Part shown: piece by piece, positions 1 to 11,145 of the stretch
Layout: the number at the start of each line of letters is the position of its first letter
How positions within the stretch are numbered: the stretch's first letter is position 1
DNA from: Phallusia mammillata
Taxonomy: Eukaryota > Chordata > Ascidiacea > Phlebobranchia > Ascidiidae
Assembly: GCA_003260075.1 (NCBI GenBank)
Contig: QLIY01000128.1
Coordinates: 62,001 to 126,000, forward strand
DNA: 64,000 nt
Reading direction: 5' to 3'
The notes under the pieces: model-generated
Databases searched by the model: none
Seen by the model: the letters and a program-made list of their open reading frames with translations, nothing else
Told to the model about the DNA's origin: nothing
Made by a program: the position numbers and the translations under genes

Positions 1-847
1 GTTGAAATATACACAAAGATAGGTAGAAATCCAGCAGTGGTTTCCAACCCTTTTCGACAAATTCCAACCTTAACAATACAAAACATTTCCATTTCTAATG
101 ACAGTAGATGCTAAGCCCAATATAATACATAGTAACTTTAATGCTAAAGCTAAACCACACAAACATCATTTAAAAATAGCTATTTTATCAATTTCTCATA
201 TTACCAGAGCTTAAGTATCTATTCGCAAACCACATGTACAAATAATAATTAAATTAAATTCTTCCCTTCAAGTTTTAAAAGAATTCGTACCCGGTGGAAA
301 CGAAGGATTGAATGTATAGGAACACTTCCTCTAATACCGAAAAGTTATGCCTGCAAATCATGTTTTATTAAACCGTCTACGAATAAAGCTACTTTACCAA
401 GTCCTAGCAGGGTTTTTGAGAAAAATCCAAAAAGAAAATCTTTTTTTCAGCAAAAATAGCCAGTGGTACTGTGTACCTGGATTCAACTTCAACGACAGCG
501 AGTCAAAACTGGACAATTCCTTACGAAAAGTGTTTTTCCACACCGCCATTACATGTTGAAGTGGCTGCAACCTCCCCTGCTACGTCTAACGCTACTTTCT
601 CTATCGGTGTGTGGAGAATTCATACTCTATCTATTGACGCTGAGTTGACACGGACTGATATGGCCACTGGATGGAGCCCAATGACCGTTACAGTGGCATG
701 GAAATCATATGAAAATAAAGGTAAAAAAAAAGTTATATTACTTTCGTAGCGGTTTATTAGTTGACAAAATGTTACTTACGTACATATTTTAATCCTTTTG
801 TTTACCAACTTCTATAGATTTATATTCATTTTTTTCTCGGTAGAGCT
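1..847. repeat. Left member of an 847-bp direct duplication (copy at 948-1794)
   Basis: Bases 1-847 reappear at a constant offset of 947 at 948-1794 with almost no difference, including one lectin-gene exon (451-720 and 1398-1667). The left copy stops abruptly at a run of ten C (848-857), followed by about 90 unique bases and then the second copy. This is the signature of two overlapping contigs placed end to end, not of a biological exon duplication: the C run caps the 5' end of the right-hand contig. I infer that one of the two copies is redundant. Confidence 0.8.
35..308. repeat. hAT-type MITE, family A (duplicate at 982-1255)
   Basis: It begins with cagtggtttccaaccc, a variant of the hAT terminal inverted repeat, and contains the internal block with agtagatgctaa and an ending rich in ttcttccct that recurs at 22245-22491 (reverse), 33803-34011 and 44913-45125. 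The right end is eroded and no target-site duplication is clear. Non-autonomous; no transposase. Confidence 0.6.
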
Positions 848-2697
848 CCCCCCCCCCTTTGTTCTGTAATGCACGATACACCACAATACATAGCATTCAG
901 TTGTAGCCTACTACACATTGTAAGACTTGAACATTATGGTAGTAGGCGTTGAAATATACACAAAGATAGGTAGAAATCCAGCAGTGGTTTCCAACCCTTT
1001 TCGACAAATTCCAACCTTAACAATACAAAACATTTCCATTTCTAATGACAGTAGATGCTAAGCCCAATATAATACATAGTAACTTTAATGCTAAAGCTAA
1101 ACCACACAAACATCATTTAAAAATAGCTATTTTATCAATTTCTCATATTACCAGAGCTTAAGTATCTATTCGCAAACCACATGTACAAATAATAATTAAA
1201 TTAAATTCTTCCCTTCAAGTTTTAAAAGAATTCGTACCCGGTGGAAACGAAGGATTGAATGTATAGGAACACTTCCTCTAATACCGAAAAGTTATGCCTG
1301 CAAATCATGTTTTATTAAACCGTCTACGAATAAAGCTACTTTACCAAGTCCTAGCAGGGTTTTTGAGAAAAATCCAAAAAGAAAATCTTTTTTTCAGCAA
1401 AAATAGCCAGTGGTACTGTGTACCTGGATTCAACTTCAACGACAGCGAGTCAAAACTGGACAATTCCTTACGAAAAGTGTTTTTCCACACCGCCATTACA
1501 TGTTGAAGTGGCTGCAACCTCCCCTGCTACGTCTAACGCTACTTTCTCTATCGGTGTGTGGAGAATTCATACTCTATCTATTGACGCTGAGTTGACACGG
1601 ACTGATATGGCCACTGGATGGAGCCCAATGACCGTTACAGTGGCATGGAAATCATATGAAAATAAAGGTAAAAAAAAAGTTATATTACTTTCGTAGCGGT
1701 TTATTAGTTGACAAAATGTTACTTACGTACATATTTTAATCCTTTTGTTTACCAACTTCTATAGATTTATATTCATTTTTTTCTCGGTAGAGCTGAACAC
1801 CTTCGTTTAATTAGAACAAAGCCGCCTGTATTGGATCAACGTGTGTTCCTTGGTACTATCTCCTAAATTTTTGCGGCCCGCCAGACCAGTAATAAAGGCT
1901 GAAAATTGCTGTTGTAAACGACTCATTGACGTTAGCTAGAACGTATTAATCTAAAAAAATTGTTTATTTCTTGCTTTAACCTACATTTCTTTTTCCAGTG
2001 GCTTACAATGTGACACCAGGAAATTATAACATTTTTTACACATACAAACCCTCGTTCAACTTTACATGGAATTCTGCTCAGGCATTTTGCCAAACCAAAC
2101 CGAACCGGCATCTTTGCACTGCGGCACAAATCTGCACCAACAACAAAATCAGATTGACTGGTGCTACTCTTGGAGGCAACTACTGTCCCATCAAGTAGGC
2201 GTTATTCATTTGTTTCTTAAGTGACACCCAGGCCTAATCAACCTTTTTTACATCATTGGGCAGTATTACATTGTAGTGTTGTGCGGAGTAGTGTAGTGTA
2301 GTGCGATGTGGTGTAGTGTGGAGTAGTGGAGTGTATATAGTGTAGAAATGGTTTGTAACATAACTATCGGCATGTTCTTTTACCAAAACAAGCGAAGCAT
2401 GTATTTTTGCTTAATTCGATCCCTGGGCCATACAGCATACCTCTCGTACGAATTATATACCGATCCAAAAAGCATTTTTCTGAAATTAAGCGGATACTAT
2501 CATACATAATGTTACTATTATTTTACAGCGACACAGTCAACAACTGGATGCTGCTCGGAAGCACATGTTTAAAGCATTTGGAAACTTTTGGGGTTTTGCC
2601 AGGTTGGGGACAAAAGACTGGCCCGTGTCCACCGTGGACCTCAAAGTTCGATCAATGTTTATTAAAAGGGCATTTGTTCTGCTGCACACAAGTCTAG
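451..2697 (+). CDS. Secreted H-type-lectin-like / cysteine-rich protein, paralogue 1 (5' end missing)
   Basis: Exons in the window are 451-720 (or its copy 1398-1667; an alternative acceptor lies nine bases further in), 1999-2194 and 2529-2697, with splice phases 1, 1 and 2 that join cleanly and a TAG stop at 2695-2697. The signal-peptide exon must lie upstream of the window. The first exon encodes a module of about 85 residues whose spacing (Pro-rich start, alternating hydrophobics, a TGW near the end, then VAW) resembles the H-type lectin fold. The next exons encode a cysteine-rich module with RHLCTAAQIC, VNNWM, a PGWG turn and a terminal CC, recalling extracellular DUF7495-type modules; that comparison is from memory and weak. 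Paralogue 2 lies about 7 kb downstream on the same strand. The first in-window exon is present twice only because of the contig overlap. Likely extracellular; ligand unknown. Confidence 0.72.
2272..2345. repeat. Degenerate GTAGT microsatellite
   Basis: About 74 bases of imperfect gtagtgtagtg-type repeats lie in the last intron of lectin paralogue 1. No coding role is visible. Confidence 0.7.
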
Positions 2698-2806
2698 GTC
2701 TACCATACGTTTTTTGGTGGTCCTCCTTTTTGACATGAAACAGTTCGTCTTCCGAAGGCTATAAACATTGCCCAAATGTCTTTGTTAATTTCGATATTTA
2801 ATTGTA

Positions 2807-2812
2807 AATAAA
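2807..2812 (+). terminator. Polyadenylation signal of lectin paralogue 1
   Basis: A canonical AATAAA lies 110 bases after the TAG stop at 2697, in a T-rich 3' region, with a T-rich stretch following. This is a motif match plus position only. Confidence 0.5.
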
Positions 2813-4097
2813 CAACAATTATGTCTTAAAAACAGGGAGAAATCGTTGTGATCATTGTTGATTGTAGTTAACAATTTAAAAGTAAGGTATACTTCTTCCA
2901 ATTAGGACTACACGTTATTTGACTGCATGTAATTCATCAAATATATTATGCTTTTATTTTTGATGGGCGCAAAAGTAGCTGTTGATATTCATTGTTAAAA
3001 ATGTGTCCCCTTTTTGGTGATTAAATATGGTAAGCTACGGAATGTAATCTTTAAAATTCGTCTTTTTTAAGTTTTAAGTCAAAGTAAATAAACATTGATT
3101 GCAATACATGTATGTTTTGATTTGTGATTTGTACCCTACGGAATGAAGTGTCTGCTAATGACCCCCCCCCCCCTTAATGATTCAGCATCCCCGCACCCCC
3201 TAGGAACAGTTCTCGCACCACTTGGGGGTGCGTGCACCCCAGGTTAAGAACCCCTGAATTAGGACTACACGTTATTTGACAGCATTGTTAAAAATGTGTC
3301 CCCTTTTTGGTGATAAAATATGGTAAGCTACGGAATATAATTTTAAAATTCGTCTTTTTTAAGTTTTAAATCAAATTAAATAAACATTGACTGCAATGTA
3401 TGTTTTGATTTGTGATTTGTACCCTACGGAATAAAGTGTCTGCTAATGAAAAGGAACAAACTGAGGTTCTTGTGTGCTCATACATACTTGCATTTCATAC
3501 AGAAAAGAGCCTAAAAACCCGAAGTTTTGATAAAAACCCAAAAGTAAAAGTGAAATAACTACACAAATGATTCGGAGTGTAAAGTCCCGCCCGAATCAGG
3601 CCTGTTTGATTCAAACTTATGCCTAAAACCTAAGCAAACCTTCGACCTAAACCGATAGATCTGATTTCGCTTCTAATTTCTATGTAAGGATCATTCTGCG
3701 AAATTGGGCATTTCACATCACACAGTTTAAAACCTTTAATTCAACGACAATCAAAAGCTTACACCGTTATCCAAGATGCCAAAGCCAAAACGCAAACAAT
3801 GACATTTTATTTGAGCAAATTATCAAATTCGCAGACCGCGTTTTACTTTGATAATTATAATCAATGTTTAGTTAGAGCAATACACGACTTGCTTGGATTT
3901 ATGTCAGAAACTGGCACTTTATCAATAGGTTTAAAACAGGTTTGCCTATCCACCTTTATTTCTAAGATTTGCCCCTTGTTTTGATGGACGACTTCTTAGA
4001 AAACATGATGTCCTTGTTTCCTGAGAAATGTCCGTACTTAGAAAACAACATAAACGCGGTTTTTCGACCTGACAGTAGATCATAAAATAGCCTATAC

Positions 4098-4590
4098 CAG
4101 GGGTGGCCAGACCTGCTTCATGCTCGAGCCGCATACCACAAAACTAAGTTTCAAAAGAGCCGCAAGACAAAAAATCAAAAACGCATTTATTCACTCACAA
4201 TGAAGTGTACGCTATCAAATAATGATTGTTCTGTGGTGGTGCTGTGTGTCTCCACCTGGGCTGCAAGGTGTTTGAAATTAGGCTGATATGATGGGAAAGT
4301 TTTTGTGTTTAGCTTCGTAATGACGCTTCAAGTTATGTAGGTAGTTTTGTAATGATTGAGCGAAGCTGGACAAATAAGACACAGCAGGTTTACCTCCGAT
4401 ATCAATGAATGCTGCTCCTCCCATTCTGTTTTAAAAGTTATATTTCATGTTTATCTTTCTTGTTTTGCAGCTTCTCGACAACGTTTTTTTGGCTAAACTT
4501 TGCAGTCATGGCATGTGCCACATTAAAGAGCCGCAACCAAAGGCTCAAAGAGCCGCATGCGGCTCGGGAGTCGCAGTTTGGCCACCCCTG
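4098..4590. mobile_element. hAT-type MITE with perfect 8-bp target-site duplication
   Basis: The element starts caggggtggccagacc and ends tttggccacccctg, an inverted pair. It is flanked by identical octamers gcctatac (4090-4097 and 4591-4598), as expected for hAT insertion. It is 493 bp with no transposase, hence non-autonomous. The identical duplications suggest recent insertion. Confidence 0.88.
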
Positions 4591-5149
4591 GCCTATACTT
4601 TACTCTCTTAAGAAACACAAAGCAAAACAGTAAAGTCGATAGGTTCAGTTGGGAACCTAATTTTGCTGCAAATATTCTGCATTTCTTCCGGCTTAAACTA
4701 AGTTTTATTCGAAATTGGTTGCATAAGTTTTAAAATATCCCCAAAGTTATTTTGAAGGAAAGTTACATTGACCCTATATGTTCCCGTCGATGGCATCCCT
4801 GCCTATGAGCATGTCGGCTTTATGAATCAAGTAAATGGTATATTAAACATTTTCTACACAAACTATAATGCCTAAAATACATTTTTCCAAAAAAATGTTA
4901 TGCTTGAGGCACTTACAGGGTTTAAAGACCTTGTCTAGTTGGGCAAAAAACTGCTCCCGTCATGCTCATAGGATGCACTCAATTTCATTTATGGAAGTAG
5001 CGTGAAATTGTTTTATATTTCCAGGTGCTTAAGTTTTCGAAAGTTTTATGCTTTTCAAGTCTGGTAGCTGGCTGAATTAAATTGTAACTGTAGGCTATAT
5101 TTCCGAATAACTTCACAAATTAAATTAACGCAAAATTATTGGAATATGG

Positions 5150-5364
5150 CAGTGGTTCTCAAACTTTTTCTATTGCGACGCGCCTGGACAAGTTTTTTGG
5201 ACTTGCGACGCACCAGCAAATAAACGTTAATGAGGAAACGTATTATTAAAGTTGTGTTTATTGATACAACAACAAAAAACCACGAAACGAAACTATTCTG
5301 CGACGCCCTAGGAAAATTGAAACGACGCACCAGGGCGTCGCAACGCACAGTTTGAGAACTACTG
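5150..5364. mobile_element. hAT-type MITE (215 bp)
   Basis: The left end cagtggttctcaaact and right end agtttgagaactactg are inverted repeats. The flanking octamers gaatatgg and gtatatgg match at 7 of 8 positions. Subterminal gcgacgc blocks occur at both ends. No coding capacity. Confidence 0.85.
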
Positions 5365-6952
5365 GTATATGGTTACCAAGAATACCAAGTAGCCTATACA
5401 TAACGTCGTTTAGCATGTGTATTATTTAAATGTTGGATACGTGCATCTACAATACAATATAAATAGTGACTGAAAGTATTGTTTGATAAATGAAGACTAT
5501 TTGGGAAAGTCCAAAAAATAATCAGTTAACATTTACACCGCTGCAAAAATGACTACTTATACATCAAAGAAAAAATTATGTGTAGTTACTATAGGCTACT
5601 TAGATAAAGCTTCTACCTGCCAGTTCGCAAAGGTAACAAGAGGAAGTTTCCCTTATTTTATCACTTTTTAGGGACGCACGTATTTCCTGGTGCCAAACCT
5701 GGTCTAAAATGCAGCTTACATAATGAAGCAGGGTTTTATGTAAACAATGTAGTAGGGTTTACTCATTTCGTAATGGTGTTTACTGGTTTAGAAAGCAAGA
5801 ATACTTATAATGCCCGTCTAGCTAGGAATTGTATTTAGTGGTTTAGTCTAATTCGCAACGTTAAAAACGCACGAAGTGGAGCGTACAATTGGTGGATAGA
5901 TGGTAGGAAGGTGCAACGAAAGTATATAGGCAAAACCTTATTTGGCCTGTTGACTAATCATCGCCATCGCTTGCCAGTGCAGTTCAAAATTCAGATCGCG
6001 TTTCTTAAAGATATCAACGCCGATACTGAAATACGGACCCGAACCAGAAAATTTGTTGAAATAAATCCCGAATTTGGCCCGGAAGTTCCCCCCCCCCGAA
6101 AGCAAGAATACTTATAATGCCCGTCTAGCTAGGAATTGTATTTAGCGGTTTAGTCTAATTCTATCTTGGTAACATCGCATATTTAATATATCTCGTGCAT
6201 ATTTGTTGTACAGCTATTACATCAGAATGTACACCGACATTGACTTATCCTATCCATATAACCGCGATATTGAGTTTAAGTTGAATATTTCGTCGGGTGA
6301 ACGAAACCAGCATAGGAGCACAATTGCGTTGACAAGCAACAAGTCGGAAATAGCTGCGCAACGTTAAAAAACGCACGAAGTGGAGCGTGCAATTGGTGGA
6401 TAGATGGTAGGAAGGTGCAACGAAAGTATATAGGCAAAACCTTATTTGGCGTGTTGACTAATCAACGCCATCGCAGTGCAGTTCAAAATTCAGATCACGT
6501 TTCTTAAAAATATCAACGCCGATACTGAAATACGGACCCGAACCAGAAAGTTTGTTGAAATTAAGCCCAAATTTGGCCCGGAAGTAAGTTTTCTCAAGGT
6601 AAAAAGTAACAAATGTGTAAAATCTTGTCCATTTTGGCCAAGTTAAAGCCCGAACCCGGTCCGATTTACAATTCTGCGTTAAAGCAAGAGTAAACTAATG
6701 CGGCAGTAAACTCCAACGAGTTACTTAATACAAATACGCACACCCCCCCCCCAGCAAGAGTAAACTAATGCGGCAGTAAACTCCAACGAGTTACTTAATA
6801 AAAATACGCACACATGCAGAAACGATGCTACGACTTTGCTATACTTCGTTGCTAGGGACAACTAAGTAAAGTTTTTTTTAAACTTTTTGATTCGTTTTTT
6901 TTTAAATGCAAATAAGTTACAAATTTGGTTCTCAGAGCATGTCCAACTAAAC

Positions 6953-7361
6953 GAGTGGTTCTCTTTTTCATAATTTTTTTCAAGCGGTCCCATTATTTCG
7001 AGGGCTCGCGGTCCTTAAGCCTGATTGTGTATTTCAGAAAAACGAGAGTTGATTGCAGGATTTCAGCTAGTTATGCAGAATTGCGCATAATAATGATACA
7101 AAGACAGCTTGTGATATCACAGACAAGACAAAAGCATTACGATTGTGCGCGAACTATTGCATTTTTGATAGTTGTCATTCTATTGTTTAGCAATAGAGAC
7201 AGTCGATTCTCAATTCTAATTTGATTTTATTCAATGAACTTATTCAGTGGCACAAACTGACGCTAAATAAGATTATAGAATTAGTTCAACCGCTTCGTGG
7301 TCCCCCCAAAATTCCCTCACGGACCCCTAAAGGACCGCGGACCCGAGTTTGAGAACCACTG
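6953..7361. mobile_element. hAT-type MITE (409 bp)
   Basis: The left end gagtggttctc and right end gagtttgagaaccactg form the inverted termini. The flanks aactaaac and atctaaac match 7 of 8. A related left half occurs at 10984-11145, sharing the block ttatttcgagggctcgcggt. Confidence 0.82.
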
Positions 7362-7617
7362 ATCTAAACCATTGTGCGAAAGTAAATTTAACCTTGTCGA
7401 AAACTTCTCCATTAAAAAACATAAACAAGAAAATGTAAATAGAAGTCATTAACGAGCGTGTGATGTTTTGCCGACAACAGACAGGAAATTCATTAAAACT
7501 TGTTTACAGTGGGCTTTGAACGTACAGTTTATTTCAAAAACATCCGAATAACTTTGTTGTGATTAGAAAGTCAAGTCTTAGTAATTTGTGCTTTGTGATC
7601 GCAACTGTAATACAAAG

Positions 7618-8321
7618 ATGCTTTCTCTGCTTTGGTTTATTGCATCTGCTTTATCAATCCAAGCATTTTATTGCGGTATGTATTAATATTCTATACTAAC
7701 TGTCTGAAGGTTTGGCTATATGTGTTTGTAACGCTTTTCACTTATAATGCCAGTCTTCGAGCTGTCGAATAGCTTATCGTGATTTCAATGCAGTGGTGGG
7801 ATTCAGCCGGTTCGCACCAGTTCTATAGAACCGTTTCACGAAATTGTATGAGATTGTAGCGGCCTCTCTCACTACCGTTATCGTGTGCTTTCATACTACA
7901 GCGAACCGGACAGATTGCCTTCTTTCTCTGACTCTCGTCTTATGCGGCGTATTCGCACATTGTGTTATTCTATTACGATGTACCTCGAATAAACACCTCG
8001 CTACATTTGGTGACCCCAAGCGTGCAAAAACGTTATTTTTGCATTATGACAGAAGCCACTAACTCAGAGAATGCTGTAGCAGTAAAGTTACCTACGATCA
8101 GCGAATCGGTTAGCATTGCTGGTTACTGTCAATGGACTTTTTGTAACAGAACCGGTTTAAAAATATGGCTTTTGTAATGGAACCGGCTCAAAAAATTTCG
8201 AATCCGACCACTGGTTCAATGTATTAGGTAAATAGACTGTACACTTTTTAAAACTAAAATTAACAACTTAGGCGCAATTAGTATCTTCAACAGAAGAATG
8301 AGATATGTAAAAAAAAGTGAA

Positions 8322-8386
<65 letters not shown>

Positions 8387-10981
8387 CCGCATGCGGCCCC
8401 GAAAACCGAGTTTGAGAACCACTGGTTTAAACTCTAAATAAGCAGAAATAATAATGCCTTTACTACTTATACTAACTGTTTGGTGATTGTGGTGATTAAT
8501 TTTTATTACGTACAGTTCGTGTTTCAACAAAAAACATAGATTATGTTAACTTGTTCTATGATAACCCTCGTCGCGGGCGATTTGGAAACGCTAAACACAA
8601 TTTGACTTCAGGCATGTCAAAAACATTCTGCATGACTCCAAATGCATACAAAATAAAAAGTGTATTCCATTATTATGTGAGGTGCCTGCAGTTAAAGTAA
8701 TACGGTCTACATATAAACTATTCCCTACAACTAAATTACTTTCATACAAAACCAATTGGTTACAACTTTGTTAAACTGTTGTGAGTATAAAATATTTTTT
8801 AAACTGTAAGCGGTGGGCCTTATAACAATACAAGTAATACTTTCAGGTACCTTACAAATCAGTGTTTCTCAACCTTTTTTACTCTGCAACCCCCTTTAGG
8901 GGTCGTACAGAAAAACCCCTAAAATTGTGGTTTTGGCCCATGTCACCAAAACTATTTCATGCCTTTTATGTCAAATAAGCCAAAAACCACAATCATACAG
9001 AAATATATAATTTCGTTGTTGTGGCAATTAAATCAAACTGCCGTTTCAGTTTTAGCGGGAAAAGTGAACAAAGGCACAGTGACCTTGGATACAAGTTCAA
9101 CGACAGCAAGTCAAAATCTGACTATTCCCTATGAAATTTGTCTCAACAAAACTCCACTGAAGGTTGAAATGCATGCCACCTCTCCTGCCACGTCTAATGC
9201 TACTTTCAGTATTGATATCTGGAGAGTGAATCTTCTATATGTTGACGTTGAGTTGACACGTACTGATGTGGCCACTGGATGGAGCCTAATGACCCTTACA
9301 GTGCAATGGAAATCATATAGAACTAAAGGTACAGAAGTGTTATTTTTATTCTTTTTAGGAAACAATTTGTATTTTAGTGGGTTTTGAATTTACCAACTTT
9401 TTAAGGGTCTGTATTGTCCTTTCTCCTTATTGAGCCAAAACAATCGGTAGAGTAATAAAAGTTACATATCCCTGTGGTCAAAATCCCATTTCCTACACAT
9501 CAACGAGAAAAAGTTGATTATCTCTATTTTTATTTCCCCAGCGGCTTTCAATGTGACACCAGGAAATTACAACATTGTTTACACCTACCGACCAACGTTT
9601 AACTTCACATGGAATTCCTCTCAAGCATTTTGTCAAAAAAAGCCCGGTCGGCATCTTTGCACTGCGGCACAAATCTGCACCAACAAAAAGATTAAATTGA
9701 TTGGCGCTGCTCTTGGAGATCACTACTGTCCCATCAAGTGGGTTTTACATGGTTTACTTATTAGTTGTGTAGTCCAGGACTTTACAAAACTACTACAAAA
9801 CAGTCCAAACAATCTAACTAACAACACATAAAATTATCTACCACAGCAGAACTTTATACACTCACAACCAGGGCTGCCACTGAGAATTTTAAGATATCCC
9901 AAGGTTCCCTCACTAAAAATGCCAAAGTTTGTCCAAAAATCCCAAAGTTTGTCCAAAAATCCCAAGATAACCAAAAAATGGCAAATACACAGTTTAAATC
10001 CTAGCTGGCGCAGGCAACATAATCTTTATAGTTACACCAGGTCCCAGCTATCACGTACCTTTGAAAAGACGCTAACAAATACTAGGAAAATGCAAAAGAA
10101 AAAAGTTTTTGGTGTACATTTTTTTTACTGGCACATGATACATCGAAAAGCCTGTGGTACTGGCCTGACTCAGTAGTTTTGACAGGGAATTTCAAACAAC
10201 TTACACTGCTTCGAACACAAAATTCATCAAACACTGTCACGCAAATCGTTACATAAAAAGATGATTTTTGCAAAACGATCATTTTTGTTTGCAACAATAG
10301 TATTAATTGAATCTTAAACGTATTAAACGGATAATTTCAAAAAATCCCAAGGTTTAAAAAGTTTTTCCCAAGATCCCAAGCTCAGCACTGAAAACCCAAG
10401 ATCTTGGGAAAAATCCCAAGGAGTGGCAGCCCTGCTCACAACTAACTCAGATACCATGTAGCCAGTTGTGTCGTAACAATGGACGTGTGCAATGGTTGCA
10501 ACGGCGGGAATTTTTGTAATTGGGGAGCGTTACTGTCCGTTACAGCAACTCAGAACTTATATACTGTTTACGTCCGAGGTGAAATTTCATGCATTCTAAA
10601 GATAAAAACGCGCAATATGCCTTTGGCTTGGTTAGTTTTTTCGCTTTTTGCTTGGTTAAAAAGCCCTAGACCGAATTTGTAGTGGTACACTAGCTTACTT
10701 TAAAAACTCGGAAGCGTTAATCTTTTTTGCCGATTTAGCAACCCTGAGTATAACCATCATACGAATTATTGTTACTTATATTTTACAGTGACACGGTCAA
10801 CAACTGGATGGCAATTGGAAACGATTTTGTCTACGGCAAAAAAAAGTTGTGTAACAAGCATTTGGAAAGTTACGGGGTTTTACCTGGTTGGGGGAATTCT
10901 GCTGGTGCTTGTAAACCGTATAATTCAAAATTTAATCCATGCCCATTAAAAGGGCATCTGTTCTGCTGCACCTCAGTCTAG
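7618..10981 (+). CDS. Secreted H-type-lectin-like / cysteine-rich protein, paralogue 2 (complete)
   Basis: Four exons: 7618-7675, 9056-9328 (alternative acceptor giving 9050), 9542-9737 and 10789-10981. Phases 1, 1 and 2 agree, giving 720 nt and 239 aa. The first exon is a short signal peptide (MLSLLWFIASALSIQAFYC). Exon 2 is an H-type-lectin-like module: hydrophobic strands, then DVATGW and a TVQW end. Exons 3-4 form the cysteine-rich module with RHLCTAAQIC, VNNWM, PGWG and a terminal CC. NxS/T sites are frequent, fitting secretion. Intron positions and phases are the same as in paralogue 1, so the two arose by gene duplication. Intron 1 holds a complete MITE (7791-8213), a hAT end (8860) and the 63-C run; intron 3 holds another MITE. 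A hAT terminus begins two bases after the stop. H-type lectins bind N-acetylgalactosamine-type sugars; binding here is inference. Confidence 0.78.
7791..8213. mobile_element. hAT-type MITE in lectin intron 1 (423 bp)
   Basis: It starts cagtggtgggattcagccgg and ends with the inverted form, gaatccgaccactg. The octamers tttcaatg and gttcaatg flank it (7 of 8). It carries several internal copies of an aaccgg motif. Confidence 0.83.
8323..8385. other. 63-base pure C run (gap-like spacer)
   Basis: An uninterrupted C run in intron 1 of lectin paralogue 2, without the long flanking duplication seen at the short runs. It is one of six long runs and I read it as a sized gap. A hAT end (gtttgagaaccactg) follows at about 8409-8424. 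The open frame across it encodes only a glycine run and is not a gene. Confidence 0.7.
8860..8950 (+). mobile_element. Partial hAT-type terminus
   Basis: A lone left end, cagtgtttctcaaccttttt, followed by about 70 bases of subterminal-like sequence, just before exon 2 of lectin paralogue 2. No matching right end is seen. Confidence 0.55.
9869..10434. mobile_element. hAT-type MITE in lectin intron 3, perfect TSD (566 bp)
   Basis: It begins cagggctgccactgag and ends agtggcagccctg (inverted). The identical octamers ctcacaac flank it at 9861-9868 and 10435-10442. Many aatcccaag motifs near both ends look like subterminal repeats. Confidence 0.88.
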
Positions 10982-10983
10982 GG

Positions 10984-11145
10984 CAGTGGTTCCCAAATTT
11001 TTCATATTTTTTCAAAACGTCCCTTTGCCATTATTTCGAGGGCTCGCGGTCCTTAAGCCTAAATGTGTATTTCATAAAAACGAAAGTTGTTTGCAGGATT
11101 TTAGCTAGTTATGCAAAATTGCGCATAACAATCATCCAAAGACAG
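10984..11145 (+). mobile_element. Truncated hAT MITE abutting the lectin stop codon
   Basis: The terminus cagtggttcccaaat starts two bases after the TAG of lectin paralogue 2, and the following 160 bases match the left half of the 6953-7361 element. No right end was found. The 3' UTR of this gene is therefore probably transposon-derived. Confidence 0.65.

Larger units (their letters stand above)
2698..7617. other. Intergenic region between the two lectin paralogues
   Basis: No coding region is supported. It holds contig-overlap duplications around C runs (2901-3161 with 3258-3449; 5791-6087 with 6098 to about 6577; 6683-6742 with 6753-6813), a hAT end at about 3174-3257 (terminus gttaagaacccctg), and three MITEs with target-site duplications (4098-4590, 5150-5364, 6953-7361). 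The open frames in it are interrupted repeats. Confidence 0.7.

Noticed and set aside
1398-1667. Genuine exon duplication in lectin paralogue 1
   Set aside because: The copy includes introns at near identity and ends at a C spacer, as at the other contig overlaps.
5911-6117. Open frame repeated around 5.9-6.6 kb
   Set aside because: Repeated because of a contig overlap; no homology, start context or splice structure.
8216-8530. Open frames with glycine or proline tracts over the C/G runs (also at about 15049, 31104, 38675 and 49660)
   Set aside because: They exist only because a homopolymer has no stops; no start context, homology or splice support.
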